A stretch of DNA of 64,000 bases from positions 3,100,001-3,164,000 of the forward strand of contig NZ_CP047318.1 of assembly GCF_009857135.1 (NCBI RefSeq), read 5' to 3'. The translations under genes were made by a program, and so were the position numbers. Under the pieces are notes generated by a model. It was not told the DNA's origin. It was given only the letters and a program-made list of their open reading frames with translations, and did not search any database. Of the stretch, positions 32,274-40,920 are shown one piece after another. The stretch comes from Streptomyces sp. HM190 (lineage in GTDB: Bacteria > Actinomycetota > Actinomycetes > Streptomycetales > Streptomycetaceae). The number at the start of each line of letters is the position of its first letter. Within the stretch, counting starts at the first letter, position 1.

Positions 32274-33317
32274 ATGACAGTGACCCTGGCGGACGTGGCG
32301 GCCCGTGCGCAGGTGTCGCCCGCGACCGTCTCCCGGGTGCTCAACGGGAACTACCCGGTGGCCGCGTCCACGCGGGAGCGGGTGCTCAAGGCCGTCGACG
32401 AGCTGGACTACGTCCTGAACGGACCCGCCAGCGCCCTCGCCGCCGCCACCTCCGACCTCGTCGGCATCCTGGTGAACGACATCGCCGACCCCTTCTTCGG
32501 GATCATGGCGAGCGCCATCCAGAACGAGATCGGCGGGCCGGGCGGGCGCGCGGGCGGGGAGCGGCTGGCCGTGGTGTGCAACACGGGCGGCTCCCCGGAG
32601 CGTGAACTGACCTACCTCACCCTGCTGCAGCGCCAGCGCGCCGCGGCCGTGGTGCTGACCGGTGGGGCCATCGAGGACCCGGCGCATCTCGCCGCCGTCG
32701 GCAACAAGCTGCGCAGGCTGGCGGACGCCGGGACGCGGGTCGTGCTGTGCGGCCGTCCGCCGACACCCGAGGCCATCGCGATCACCTTCGACAACCGGGG
32801 CGGCGGGCAGCAGCTCACCGAGCACCTGATCGGGCTCGGGCACCGGCGGCTCGGGTACATCGCCGGGCCCGAGGAGCGCACCACCACCCGGCACCGCCTG
32901 GAGGGGCACCGGGCCGCACTGGCCGCGGCCGGCATCGAGGACGACGCCGAACGGACCGTCTACGGACGCTACGACCGGCTCTCCGGGTACGAGGCGACGC
33001 TGGAGCTGCTGCGGCGCGACCGGACGCTGACGGCGGTCGTCGCCGCCAACGACACGGTCGCGCTGGGCGCGTGCGCGGCGCTGCGCGACTCCGGCCTGCG
33101 CATCCCGGACGACGTCTCGGTCGCCGGGTTCGACGACCTCCCGTTCAGCATCGACGCGGTGCCCGCGCTGACGACCGTACGACTGCCGCTGGCGGAGGCC
33201 GGGGCGCGCGCGGGACGGATCGCGATGGGCCGCGAGGAGGCGCCGCCCGGCGGCATCGCGACGGTGCGGGGCGAACTGATGGTCCGGGGCTCGACGGGGG
33301 CACCGCGCGCGAAGTGA
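32274..33317 (+). CDS. LacI-family repressor of the Gfo/Idh-DUF993 operon
   Basis: 347 residues from ATG 32274 with GGAGGCGAG upstream. Helix-turn-helix at residues 2-45 (VTLADVAARAQVSPATVSRVLNGNYPVAASTRERVLKAV), hinge LNGPASALA, then the sugar-binding core (GILVNDIADPFFGIMASAI, VSVAGFDDLPFSIDAVPALTTV). It is divergent from the three-gene catabolic operon, so it presumably represses that operon until a pathway intermediate binds. The hinge differs from the usual RPN..AR, which suggests an operator unlike the rbs one. Confidence 0.88.
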   Translation: MTVTLADVAARAQVSPATVSRVLNGNYPVAASTRERVLKAVDELDYVLNGPASALAAATSDLVGILVNDIADPFFGIMASAIQNEIGGPGGRAGGERLAVVCNTGGSPERELTYLTLLQRQRAAAVVLTGGAIEDPAHLAAVGNKLRRLADAGTRVVLCGRPPTPEAIAITFDNRGGGQQLTEHLIGLGHRRLGYIAGPEERTTTRHRLEGHRAALAAAGIEDDAERTVYGRYDRLSGYEATLELLRRDRTLTAVVAANDTVALGACAALRDSGLRIPDDVSVAGFDDLPFSIDAVPALTTVRLPLAEAGARAGRIAMGREEAPPGGIATVRGELMVRGSTGAPRAK

Positions 33318-33447
33318 CCGGCGGTCGAGGGCGCGTCGTCGCGGCCACCGGGGGCCGGTCACGGACAGTGACGCTTCGACGCGCGACGGTGACGAGTCCG
33401 GCTTACGTTGAGGGGGAAAGCCTCACCCCCACTCAGGAGGAAACACC

Positions 33448-33648
33448 ATGGTCGCCAAGGACAAGGGCAACATGGACAAGATCAAGGGCAAGGCCAAGGA
33501 GATGACCGGCAAGGTCACCGGCGACCGCCAGCAGCAGGCCGAGGGCAAGATGCAGCAGGCCCGCGGCGAGGCGAAGAAGCTCAAGGGCAAGGCCCAGGAG
33601 CACGTCCAGGGCACCGGGCGCTCGTCCTCCAAGGACGAGCACGTCTGA
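33448..33648 (+). CDS. CsbD family stress protein
   Basis: 66 residues from ATG 33448 behind a consensus AGGAGG with 7-nt spacing. The sequence is highly charged with the CsbD repeats GNMDKIKGKAKEMTGKVTGD and EGKMQQARGEAKKLKGKAQEHV. Family members are small, hydrophilic, helical proteins induced by general stress. Function is not understood. A strong terminator follows at 33694-33725, so it is monocistronic. Confidence 0.9.
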   Translation: MVAKDKGNMDKIKGKAKEMTGKVTGDRQQQAEGKMQQARGEAKKLKGKAQEHVQGTGRSSSKDEHV

Positions 33649-33693
33649 GCTGCGCCGACCGCGCGCGCTCGGCGCACGCCGAGCTGAGCCGGT

Positions 33694-33725
33694 GAAAGGG
33701 GCCCCGCGGCCGCGGGGCCCCTTTC
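33694..33725 (+). terminator. Perfect 32-bp palindromic terminator after csbD
   Basis: GAAAGGGGCCCCGCGG at 33694-33709 is followed directly by its exact complement to 33725, ending in CCCCTTTC. It lies 45 nt after the CsbD stop codon. Confidence 0.85.
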
Positions 33726-33870
33726 CCGTGCTTTCCCCGCGCCCTTCTCCGCGCGGGACGTCCCCGCGGTGCGGCCATAGCCGTGCTGCCGGGGCCTGGA
33801 GGCTTCCGCGCAGGTCGCGTGCCGGTGTGGCGTGGGGGGCGTCCGGTCCTCGGGTGACTAAGGACGTGTC

Positions 33871-34887
33871 ATGGGGTACCCGGCGCGCATGGATGTCCGG
33901 TCGCAGGAGCCGTCGCTGCCCGAGGGAAGGGGCGGGATCTCGGACGCCCTCGTGGAGAGCCTGCGCGGGGGCGGGCCGCCACCCGACGGACGGGCGGTCG
34001 CGCGGGCCGACCCGTTCGGCGAGGATCTGCAGCTCGCGCTGTACCTCTGCTACGAGCTGCACTACCGCGGATTCGCGGGCGTCCCCGACGACCGCGAGTG
34101 GGACCCGGAGCTGCTGCGGTTCCGGGCCGCGCTGGAGCGGCCGTTCCTGGCGGCGCTGCGGGACGCAGCGCCCCGCCACGCACGCGCCGACGAGGCGCTG
34201 GACGAGCTGCTGGTGGAACCCGCGCACCCCACGGACGGCACCGGCGTCAGCAGGTTCCTCGCGGAGGAGGGCGAACTGTGGCAGCTGCGCGAGTACGCCG
34301 CCCAGCGCTCCCTCTACCACCTGAAGGAGGCCGACCCGCACGCCTGGGTGCTGCCCCGGCTGTGGGGGCGGGCGAAGGCCGGGATGGCCGCCGTGGAGTT
34401 CGACGAGTTCGGGGGCGGCCGGGCCGACCGGGTGCACGCCCGTCTCTTCGCCGACCTCATGACGGACCTGGGGCTCGACCCGGCCTACGGCCGCTACGTG
34501 GACGTGGCCTGCGCGCAGACCCTCGCCCTCGTGAACCTGATGTCCCTCCTCGGGCTGCACCGGTCCCTGCGCGGCGCCCTCGTCGGCCACTTCGCGGCCG
34601 TCGAGATCACCTCCTCCCCCGCCTCCCGGCGGCTCGCGAAGGCGATGCGGCGGACGGGGGCCGGGGCGGCGGCCGAGCACTTCTACACCGAGCACGTGGA
34701 GGCCGACGCCGTGCACGAGCAGGTCGTACGGCACGAGGTCGTCGCCGGGCTGCTCGTCGAGGAGCCGCACCTGGACGCCGACGTCGCGTTCGGCGTCGAC
34801 GCCACGAACCATCTGGAGGACGCTCTCGCCGACCGCTTCCTCGACGCCTGGCGGGCCGGCCGGTCCTCGCTGCGGGCGCCCGGCTGA
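33871..34887 (+). CDS. Iron-containing redox enzyme family (heme-oxygenase-like fold)
   Basis: 338 residues from ATG 33871 with CTAAGGACG upstream; ATG 33889 is an alternative. The helical sequence has LYLCYELHYRGFAGVPDDREWDPELLRFRAALE, FLAEEGELWQLREYAAQRSLYHLKEADPHAWVLPRL, AAVEFDEFGGG and EHFYTEHVEADAVHEQVV. These Glu/His pairs in helices fit the di-iron heme-oxygenase-like (HDO) group. Substrate unknown. It opens a run of metal-associated genes: methyltransferase, CDGSH protein, and Rieske oxidoreductase. Confidence 0.82.
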   Translation: MGYPARMDVRSQEPSLPEGRGGISDALVESLRGGGPPPDGRAVARADPFGEDLQLALYLCYELHYRGFAGVPDDREWDPELLRFRAALERPFLAALRDAAPRHARADEALDELLVEPAHPTDGTGVSRFLAEEGELWQLREYAAQRSLYHLKEADPHAWVLPRLWGRAKAGMAAVEFDEFGGGRADRVHARLFADLMTDLGLDPAYGRYVDVACAQTLALVNLMSLLGLHRSLRGALVGHFAAVEITSSPASRRLAKAMRRTGAGAAAEHFYTEHVEADAVHEQVVRHEVVAGLLVEEPHLDADVAFGVDATNHLEDALADRFLDAWRAGRSSLRAPG

Positions 34888-34966
34888 GACCGCCCGCACG
34901 GCAGCCGTTCGGCACCCGCTCGACCGGCCGCCGCCCCTCACCCCCACACCCGGAGGCCGAGTCACC

Positions 34967-35710
34967 GTGAACCCTCTCTCACCTCCCCTCGCCCTGCCGG
35001 GGGTCTACGCCCCGCAGGACGACACCGAGCTTCTGGTGCACGCCCTCGGACGGGAGCGGCTCACCCGGCGGGCCCGGGTCCTCGACGTCGGCACGGGCAC
35101 GGGCGCCGTGGCGCTGGCCGCGGCCCGGCGGGGGGCGCGGGTGACCGCCGTGGACATCTCGTGGCGGGCGGTGATCAACGCCAAGGTCAACGCCGTACTG
35201 GCCGGGCTCCCGCTGAGCGTCGTCCGGGGGAACCTGCTGGCCCCGGTGTCGGGCCGGTCCTTCGACCTGATCCTGTCCAACCCGCCGTACGTACCGGGGC
35301 CGGAACCGGAGCCCGGCGACGGCGGCACCGGGCGGGCGGCGGCCGTACGGGGTGCCGCGCGGGCCTGGGACGCGGGGCGGGACGGGCGGCTCGCCCTGGA
35401 CCGGATCTGCCGGGACGCGCCCGCGCTGCTGGCGCCTGGCGGGGTGCTGCTGCTCGTGCAGTCGACGCTGAGCGACGCGGAGCGGACGCTGGCCCAGGTA
35501 CGGGCGGCGGGCCTGGGGGCCGAGGTCGTGGACCGCCGGTACGTGGCCTTCGGCCCCGTGCTGCGGTCACGGAGCGGCTGGCTGCGCGACCGGGGACTGC
35601 TGGGGGACGGAGAGAACAGAGCGAACAGAAGGGATACGGACGACCAGGGGGACGAGGGGGACGACGAGAAGGAAGAGCTGGTGGTCATCCGTGCCGAACG
35701 ACCCTGCTGA
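34967..35710 (+). CDS. HemK-like class I methyltransferase
   Basis: 247 residues from GTG 34967 with GGAGG upstream. SAM motif I VLDVGTGTGAVALAAARRGA, motif II VTAVDISWRAVINAKVN, and the N-methyltransferase signature LSNPPYVPGPEPEPGDGG (NPPY). NPPY enzymes of this size methylate glutamine or adenine, or small molecules; the protein lacks the N-terminal domain of PrmC. The C-terminus is extended by an acidic, charged tail (ENRANRRDTDDQGDEGDDEKEELVV). It overlaps the CDGSH gene by 20 nt. Confidence 0.85.
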   Translation: MNPLSPPLALPGVYAPQDDTELLVHALGRERLTRRARVLDVGTGTGAVALAAARRGARVTAVDISWRAVINAKVNAVLAGLPLSVVRGNLLAPVSGRSFDLILSNPPYVPGPEPEPGDGGTGRAAAVRGAARAWDAGRDGRLALDRICRDAPALLAPGGVLLLVQSTLSDAERTLAQVRAAGLGAEVVDRRYVAFGPVLRSRSGWLRDRGLLGDGENRANRRDTDDQGDEGDDEKEELVVIRAERPC

Positions 35711-35993
35711 ACGCCGCCGCATCACCGTCCGGCGCTCCGGCCCGCTGCTGGTCGAGGGCCCCGTCGAGGTCACCACGGAGGACGGTACGACCGTGACGTC
35801 GGACCGTTTCCGGGTGGCCCTGTGCACCTGCCGCCGCAGCCGGATGCACCCCTGGTGCGACACCAGCCACCGGCAGCGCTCCGGCGGCGGTTCCGACACC
35901 GACCGCGGGCGCCGCACGCCTGACACCCCACGCGCCGGCCCGCCCGGCAGTCCACGCGACAGTCCGCCCGACAGTCCACGCGACCCCCGCTGA
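35691..35993 (+). CDS. CDGSH iron-sulfur domain protein
   Basis: 100 residues from GTG 35691. Residues about 45-61 give CTCRRSRMHPWCDTSH, matching the C-x-C-...-P-x-C-D-x-(S/T)-H ligand pattern (three Cys, one His) of a redox-active [2Fe-2S] cluster. The upstream part (ITVRRSGPLLVEGPVEV) is the usual beta strand. The last 35 residues are a low-complexity SPRDSPPDSPRD tail encoded by a short imperfect repeat. The start overlaps the methyltransferase gene, so expression is coupled. It probably passes electrons between neighbouring redox proteins. Confidence 0.85.
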   Translation: MPNDPAERRRITVRRSGPLLVEGPVEVTTEDGTTVTSDRFRVALCTCRRSRMHPWCDTSHRQRSGGGSDTDRGRRTPDTPRAGPPGSPRDSPPDSPRDPR

Positions 35994-36022
35994 GCCGTCC
36001 GTCCGAAGGGAACCCGGCCGCC

Positions 36023-37549
36023 ATGCACATCTACACGGGCAAGCAGAAGTCGTACTGGCTCGACACCGCGCCCGAGGCGAGCCGGCACCCGGCGCTCGAC
36101 GGGGACCTCGTCGTCGACGTCGCCGTGGTCGGCGCCGGCATCGCCGGGATCAGCACGGCCTGGGAACTGGCCCGGACCGGCCGCCGCGTGGCGCTGCTGG
36201 AGGCCGACCGGGTCGCCGCCGGGGTCACGGGCCACACCACGGCGAAGGTGAGCGCCCTGCACACGCAGATCTACGCCCGGCTGCGGAACCACCGGGGCGC
36301 GCGGGCCGCACACCTGTACGCGCGGTCGCAGACGGCGGCGATCCGGCATGCCGCCGCCGTGGTGGCGGAACTGGGCATCGCGTGCGACTGGGAGGAGACG
36401 GAGGCGTACACGTACGCCGAGGACCCGAGCGGTGTGGACGGGTTGCGGGCCGAGGCGGAGGCCGCGCGGGAGGCCGGGCTGCCGGCGTCGTTCGTGACGG
36501 AGACGGGACTGCCGTTCCCCGTGGCGGGCGCGGTACGGGTGGCGGAGCAGGCGCAGTTCCATCCGCGGGCCTATCTCCTCGCGCTCGTCGACGATCTCGT
36601 GCGCCGGGGCGGTGTGGTCCACGAGAGGACGCGGGTGACCCGGCTCAAGGAGAGCTCTCCGTGCCGGCTGACGACGGAGGCGGGGTGCACGGTGACCGCC
36701 GGGGAGGTCGTGGTCGCCACGCACTACCCGGTGTTCGACCGGGCGCTGCTGTTCGCCCGGCTCTCCCCGCGCCGGGAGCTGGTCCTCACCGCGCCGATTC
36801 CGGCGGACGCCGACCCGCACGGCATGTACATCACGCAGGAGCAGCGCACCCGTTCCGTGCGCACCGCCCCGTACGGGGACGGGCGGCGGCTGCTGATCGT
36901 CACCGGGGAGCACTTCACACCGGGCGCCGGCACCGTGGAGGAGCGGTTCGAACTGCTCGCCGAGTGGGCCGTCGACCGCTTCGGGCCGCTCGACTTCACG
37001 CACCGGTGGGCCACCCAGGACAACGACTCCACCGACTCCGTGCCGCTGGTCGGCCCCTTCCACGCGGGCAGCCGGCACACCTGGGTGGCGACCGGGTTCG
37101 GCGGCTGGGGGATGAGCAGCGGCGTCATGGCGGGCCGGCTCCTCGCCGACGCGATCGACGGGCGGAAGGCGCCGTGGAGCGACCTGTACGACCCGCGCCG
37201 CGTCCTCAGCACGGTGCGGGAGGCGCCGAGCTTCCTCAAGCACCAGGCGCAGGTCGCCCGGCACTTCGTCGGCGACCGGCTCTCCCCGGCCGCCGACACC
37301 TCCTTCGACGCGATCGCGCCGGGCGACGGGGCGATCGTCCGGGTCGGCGGCCACCACTGCGCGGTCCACCGCGACGACGACGGTGTCCTGCACACCCTGT
37401 CCGCCCGCTGCACCCACCTGGGCTGCCTCGTCGCCTTCAACCGTGCCGAACGCGCCTGGGAGTGCCCGTGCCACGGCTCCCGCTTCGACCCGGACGGCCG
37501 CGTCCTCCAAGGGCCGGCGACCAAGCCGCTGGAACAGCGGGACATCTGA
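36023..37549 (+). CDS. FAD-dependent oxidoreductase with C-terminal Rieske domain
   Basis: 508 residues from ATG 36023 with GAAGGGAA upstream. A DAO-type FAD domain starts VDVAVVGAGIAGISTAWELARTGRRVALLEADRVAAGVTGHTTAKVSALH. Residues about 425-500 are a Rieske [2Fe-2S] domain with CTHLGCLVAFNRAERAWECPCHGSRFDPDGRVLQGPA (two CxH ligand boxes). This fusion is widespread in bacteria and resembles gamma-glutamylputrescine-oxidase-type flavin domains. The substrate is unknown. It is the last of four consecutive iron or iron-sulfur-related genes. Confidence 0.9.
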   Translation: MHIYTGKQKSYWLDTAPEASRHPALDGDLVVDVAVVGAGIAGISTAWELARTGRRVALLEADRVAAGVTGHTTAKVSALHTQIYARLRNHRGARAAHLYARSQTAAIRHAAAVVAELGIACDWEETEAYTYAEDPSGVDGLRAEAEAAREAGLPASFVTETGLPFPVAGAVRVAEQAQFHPRAYLLALVDDLVRRGGVVHERTRVTRLKESSPCRLTTEAGCTVTAGEVVVATHYPVFDRALLFARLSPRRELVLTAPIPADADPHGMYITQEQRTRSVRTAPYGDGRRLLIVTGEHFTPGAGTVEERFELLAEWAVDRFGPLDFTHRWATQDNDSTDSVPLVGPFHAGSRHTWVATGFGGWGMSSGVMAGRLLADAIDGRKAPWSDLYDPRRVLSTVREAPSFLKHQAQVARHFVGDRLSPAADTSFDAIAPGDGAIVRVGGHHCAVHRDDDGVLHTLSARCTHLGCLVAFNRAERAWECPCHGSRFDPDGRVLQGPATKPLEQRDI

Positions 37550-37651
37550 CGAGCACCGCGTCCCGGCCGGGGACGACCCGCGTGACCACCTCTGGCGGCG
37601 GGCAACCGGAAGGACGTACCGACCGACGAGCGACGAGTAAGGTCCGACGAC

Positions 37652-38458
37652 ATGAAGCTTGCGTTTTCCACTCTTGGCGTGCCCGGTGTCCCCGTGTCCG
37701 AGGTCGTGCGGCTCGCCGCCGGGCACGGCTACCACGGTGTCGAGCTGCGCGCCCACCCCGAGGAGCCGGTGCATCCGGGGGTCGGAAGCGCGGAACGGGA
37801 CCGGGTGGCCGCCGAGTTCAAGGCGGCCGGCGTGGAGATCCTGGGGGTCGCCGGGTACGCGAAGGTCGCGGCGCCGGGCGACGACGGGCCCGTGCTCGAC
37901 GAGATCCGGGGCCTTCTGGACCTGGCGCGGGACCTGGGCGCGCCCTTCGTCCGGGTCTTCCCCGGCGGCGACCCGGACAGCGGGCAGAGCCCTCAGGAGG
38001 CCGACGCCGTCGCGGCCCGGCGGCTCGGCACGGCGGCGGAGGACGCGGCCGACCGCGGTGTGCGCGTCCTGCTGGAGACCCATGACTCGCACCGCACCGG
38101 CGCCGACGCCATCCGCGTCCTCGGCCCCGTCGGCCACCGCAACGTGGGCGCGCTGTGGGACGTCATGCACACCTGGCTCGGCGGCGAGCAGCCCGCGGAG
38201 TCGTACGCCGCGCTCTCCCCCTTCCTCGGCTACGTCCAGGTGAAGGACATCGCGTCGGCCGACGACACGACCCCGCTGCCGCTCGGCGCGGGCGTCCTCC
38301 CGCTCGGCGAGTGCCTGGAGGTCCTCACCCGCAAGGAGTGGGACGGCTGGCTGTGCTGGGAGTACGAGAAGCGGTGGTACGAGGCCGCCGCGCCGCTGCC
38401 GGAGCTGCTGACGGCCGGGCGGGAACACCTCACACGGCTCCTCAACGACGCGGCCTGA
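37652..38458 (+). CDS. Sugar phosphate isomerase/epimerase (TIM barrel)
   Basis: 268 residues from ATG 37652. KLAFSTLGVPGVPVSEVVRLAAGHGYHGVELRAHPEEPVHPG, VRVFPGGDPDSG, VLLETHDSHRTGADAI, and GALWDVMHTWLGGEQPAESY follow the AP_endonuc_2 fold, with metal-binding Glu, His and Asp. It has the IolE/IolH-like layout of an inosose or sugar isomerase. It stands alone after the Rieske gene with about 100 nt between. It is not closely similar to the isomerase at 28815. Confidence 0.85.
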   Translation: MKLAFSTLGVPGVPVSEVVRLAAGHGYHGVELRAHPEEPVHPGVGSAERDRVAAEFKAAGVEILGVAGYAKVAAPGDDGPVLDEIRGLLDLARDLGAPFVRVFPGGDPDSGQSPQEADAVAARRLGTAAEDAADRGVRVLLETHDSHRTGADAIRVLGPVGHRNVGALWDVMHTWLGGEQPAESYAALSPFLGYVQVKDIASADDTTPLPLGAGVLPLGECLEVLTRKEWDGWLCWEYEKRWYEAAAPLPELLTAGREHLTRLLNDAA

Positions 38459-38616
38459 GCGAGGGGCGGGCCGAGCGCGGGACGTCGAGCACGGCGCGGG
38501 CTCGTGACCGGCCGGAGGTCGGGCCGCGAGCCCGCCGTCCCGTCCACGTCCGCGGCGCCACGGCCGGCCGGGCGCAGATCACGGCCACGGCTCGGCCCGG
38601 ACGGCCGCATGCGGCG

Positions 38617-38731
38617 GCAGGGGGCTGGTCGCGCCGCCCCGCGCTGTTCCGGATGAAGGGCGGGCCGCAGGCCCGTTCCCTTCGGGGGCGCGGGGAACCG
38701 CGCGGGAACCGGGACGCGCCCGCACCCGCCG
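38617..38731. repeat. Streptomyces-type interspersed hairpin repeat, copy 1
   Basis: GCAGGGGCTGGTCGCG near 38617 and GGGCGCGGGGAACCGCGCGG near 38686-38704, ending CGCACCCGCCGG at 38721-38732, are two arms of an imperfect inverted repeat with GCGGGCCGCAGGCCCG in the loop. The same blocks recur at 40921-41119. The rest of the 295-bp gap (38459-38753) shows no gene. Confidence 0.55.
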
Positions 38732-38753
38732 GAACCTCGCGCGTCCCGAGCGA

Positions 38754-39494
38754 TCAGGCGCCCGGCTCCGGCAGCAGCCGCGGCTCCACCCGGTCCTCCA
38801 CCACCCCGTCCCCCTCCCGGCGCACGATGTACGCCCCCTTGCCCGGCAGTTCGGAGACCGCCTCCGTCAGCTTCGTGCCGTGGTACACGAGGCCCACCCC
38901 GTCGTCGGTGCAGTGCGTCTCCGGCAGCGTGCCGTCCGCGACGAGGCCGTGGACGAGGGGACGCCGGCCGGCGTCGCTGTCGTAGTGGACGCCGTTGCCG
39001 TACGGCAGGTACCCCAACGCGTCGGTGACGGGCCGCAGTCGGGGGCCGAAGGAGTCGGTCGTACCGCCCTGGAACCAGCAGATGGAGCCCGCGCTCACCC
39101 CGCTGAGGACGACCCCCGCCTCCCAGGCCCGCCGGAACACCGTGTCGAGGCCGTGGACACGCCACACGGCCAGCAGGTTGACCACCGAACCGCCCATGAC
39201 CCAGACGACGTCCTGGTCGAGGACGGCGCCCTCGACGTCCTCGATGTTGGGCATCGGGAACAGCTGGAGCGGGGTGAGGTCGAAGCCCGCCACCCGCGCC
39301 GCCTCGCCCATGCGCGCCGTCATGTGCTCGGCGTCGCCGATGGCCGTCCCGACGTACATCACCTTCGGACGACGGCCGTTCACCCCCGACAGCTCCACCG
39401 CGTGGTGCACGAGGGAGTGGAAACCGACCCATATGCGGTCCCCCCTGCGGTGGCCGCCCGAGGTGGCGACGATGGTGGGCTCGGTGGCAGTCAT
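38754..39494 (-). CDS. Peptidase E-like (S51 family) hydrolase
   Basis: 246 residues from ATG 39494. The nucleophile elbow GVSAGSICWFQGG contains the S51 Ser (about residue 136). Supporting stretches are VMYVGTAIGDAEHM and DVVWVMGGSVVNLLAVWR. Family members cleave Asp-X dipeptides (PepE) or, in the cyanophycinase branch, beta-Asp-Arg; the branch cannot be told here. No ribosome binding site is visible and the ATG may be near the 5' end of the transcript. Confidence 0.85.
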   Translation of the reverse strand: MTATEPTIVATSGGHRRGDRIWVGFHSLVHHAVELSGVNGRRPKVMYVGTAIGDAEHMTARMGEAARVAGFDLTPLQLFPMPNIEDVEGAVLDQDVVWVMGGSVVNLLAVWRVHGLDTVFRRAWEAGVVLSGVSAGSICWFQGGTTDSFGPRLRPVTDALGYLPYGNGVHYDSDAGRRPLVHGLVADGTLPETHCTDDGVGLVYHGTKLTEAVSELPGKGAYIVRREGDGVVEDRVEPRLLPEPGA

Positions 39495-39551
39495 GGCCGG
39501 GAGAGTAGCAAGGAGGGACGGCCGCTCCGCCCCCCGCTGCTGTACGGGCGT

Positions 39552-40829
39552 TCAGTTGGCCGACGGGCCGCCGGACATTCCCCGCCGAAGCTCCCCGAAC
39601 ACCGCCCCGAACTCCGTGTGGAAGTCCGGGAACGTCTTCCGGACACAGCCCGGGTCGTCGAAGGTGATGCCGGGCACCCGCAGTCCCGTCACGGCGAAGG
39701 ACATGACGACACGGTGGTCGCCGTACGTCGTGATGTCCACGCCCGCCGTGGGCGCCCCCGGCCGGATCTCGATCCAGTCGGGCCCGGTGGCGACGTCCAC
39801 GCCCAGCCGCCGGAGGTTCTCCGCGCAGGCGTCCAGCCGGTCGCACTCCTTGACCCGGGTGTTGGCGACGTCCTCGATCCGGACCGGCCCGGAGGCGAAC
39901 GGGGCGATCGCGGCGAGGGTCGGCATGGTGTCGGAGATGTCCCGCATGTTGACGGTCAGGCCACGCAGTTCGCCGGTGCCGCACACGGTCGTCCGGTCCT
40001 CCCGTACGTCGACCCGGGCGCCCATCCGACGCAGGACGTCCACGAACCGCAGGTCGCCCTGGAGGGCGCCGGCACCGAGGCCGGGGACGGTGACCTCGGT
40101 GCCGGTGAGCGCGGCCGCGGCGAAGAAGTAGCTCGCGGTGGAGGCGTCCGGCTCGACGGCGTAGGTGGTCGCGCGGTAGCCGCCGGGCGCGACCGTGTAG
40201 GTGACGCCGGTGCCGTCGTCCTCGCGGCGGACGTCCGCGCCGAACGCCCGCATCATCGCCGTGGTGATCTCGACGTACGGCTCCGACACCAGGTCGGTCA
40301 CCGTGACGCGGAGACCGTCGCGGGTGAGCGGGCCGAGCAGCAGCAGCGCGGTGAGGTACTGCGAGGACTGGCCGGCGTCGAGGGTGACGGCGCCGCCGGC
40401 GACGCCGTTCGCCCTGATCCGCAGCGGGTGGTGGCCCTCGGCCTCCTCGTGCACCAGGTCGACACCGAGGTCCCGCAGGGCCCGGGTGAGGGGCGCGAGG
40501 GGGCGGCGGCGCATCTGCGCGGAGGCGTCGAAGCGGTAGGTGCCGTGGCCCGCGGCGGCCAGGGTCGGCAGGAAGCGGGCGGTGGTGGCGCCGTCCCGGC
40601 AGTAGACGTCGGCGGTGGCGACGGCGGGGCCCTGCGGGCGGCCGTCGACCTGCCAGGAGTCGGGGGTGCGGCCCACGCGGTAGCCGAGCCGGGTCAGCCC
40701 CTCGGCGAAGCCGTCGGTGTCGTCGGAGCGGAGGGGGCGGACGAGGGTGGTGACGCCGTCGGCGGCGGCCGCGAGGAAGAGGGCGCGGGCGGTGATGGAC
40801 TTGGAACCGGGGATGTGGACGAGGGGCAT
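39552..40829 (-). CDS. aroA: 3-phosphoshikimate 1-carboxyvinyltransferase (EPSP synthase), short-N-terminus type
   Basis: 425 residues from ATG 40829. The protein begins almost at the catalytic loop (MPLVHIPGSKSITARALFLAAAADG), so it lacks the 10-20 residues that usually precede PGSKS. Other active-site motifs are present: DGATTARFLPTL, DAGQSSQYLTALL, SDTMPTLAAIAPFA, NTRVKECDRLDA, and GDHRVVMSFAV. It transfers enolpyruvate from PEP to shikimate 3-phosphate. It is not with other shikimate genes and is probably a second copy; primary copies in the genus normally have a longer start. No ribosome binding site is visible and the start is not certain. Confidence 0.85.
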   Translation of the reverse strand: MPLVHIPGSKSITARALFLAAAADGVTTLVRPLRSDDTDGFAEGLTRLGYRVGRTPDSWQVDGRPQGPAVATADVYCRDGATTARFLPTLAAAGHGTYRFDASAQMRRRPLAPLTRALRDLGVDLVHEEAEGHHPLRIRANGVAGGAVTLDAGQSSQYLTALLLLGPLTRDGLRVTVTDLVSEPYVEITTAMMRAFGADVRREDDGTGVTYTVAPGGYRATTYAVEPDASTASYFFAAAALTGTEVTVPGLGAGALQGDLRFVDVLRRMGARVDVREDRTTVCGTGELRGLTVNMRDISDTMPTLAAIAPFASGPVRIEDVANTRVKECDRLDACAENLRRLGVDVATGPDWIEIRPGAPTAGVDITTYGDHRVVMSFAVTGLRVPGITFDDPGCVRKTFPDFHTEFGAVFGELRRGMSGGPSAN

Positions 40830-40920
40830 ACGACCATGGTCGCGCCCCGGTGCGGCTCCGCGCGGTGGCGTCCGCCAGGTGGACCGGGCGCCCAGGGGGT
40901 CGGGGGCGCGCGGTCTGTTC

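Noticed and set aside
35940..35990. SPRDSPPDSPRD tail of the CDGSH protein as a functional motif
   Set aside because: It derives from a short imperfect DNA repeat at the gene end and probably is a disordered tail.
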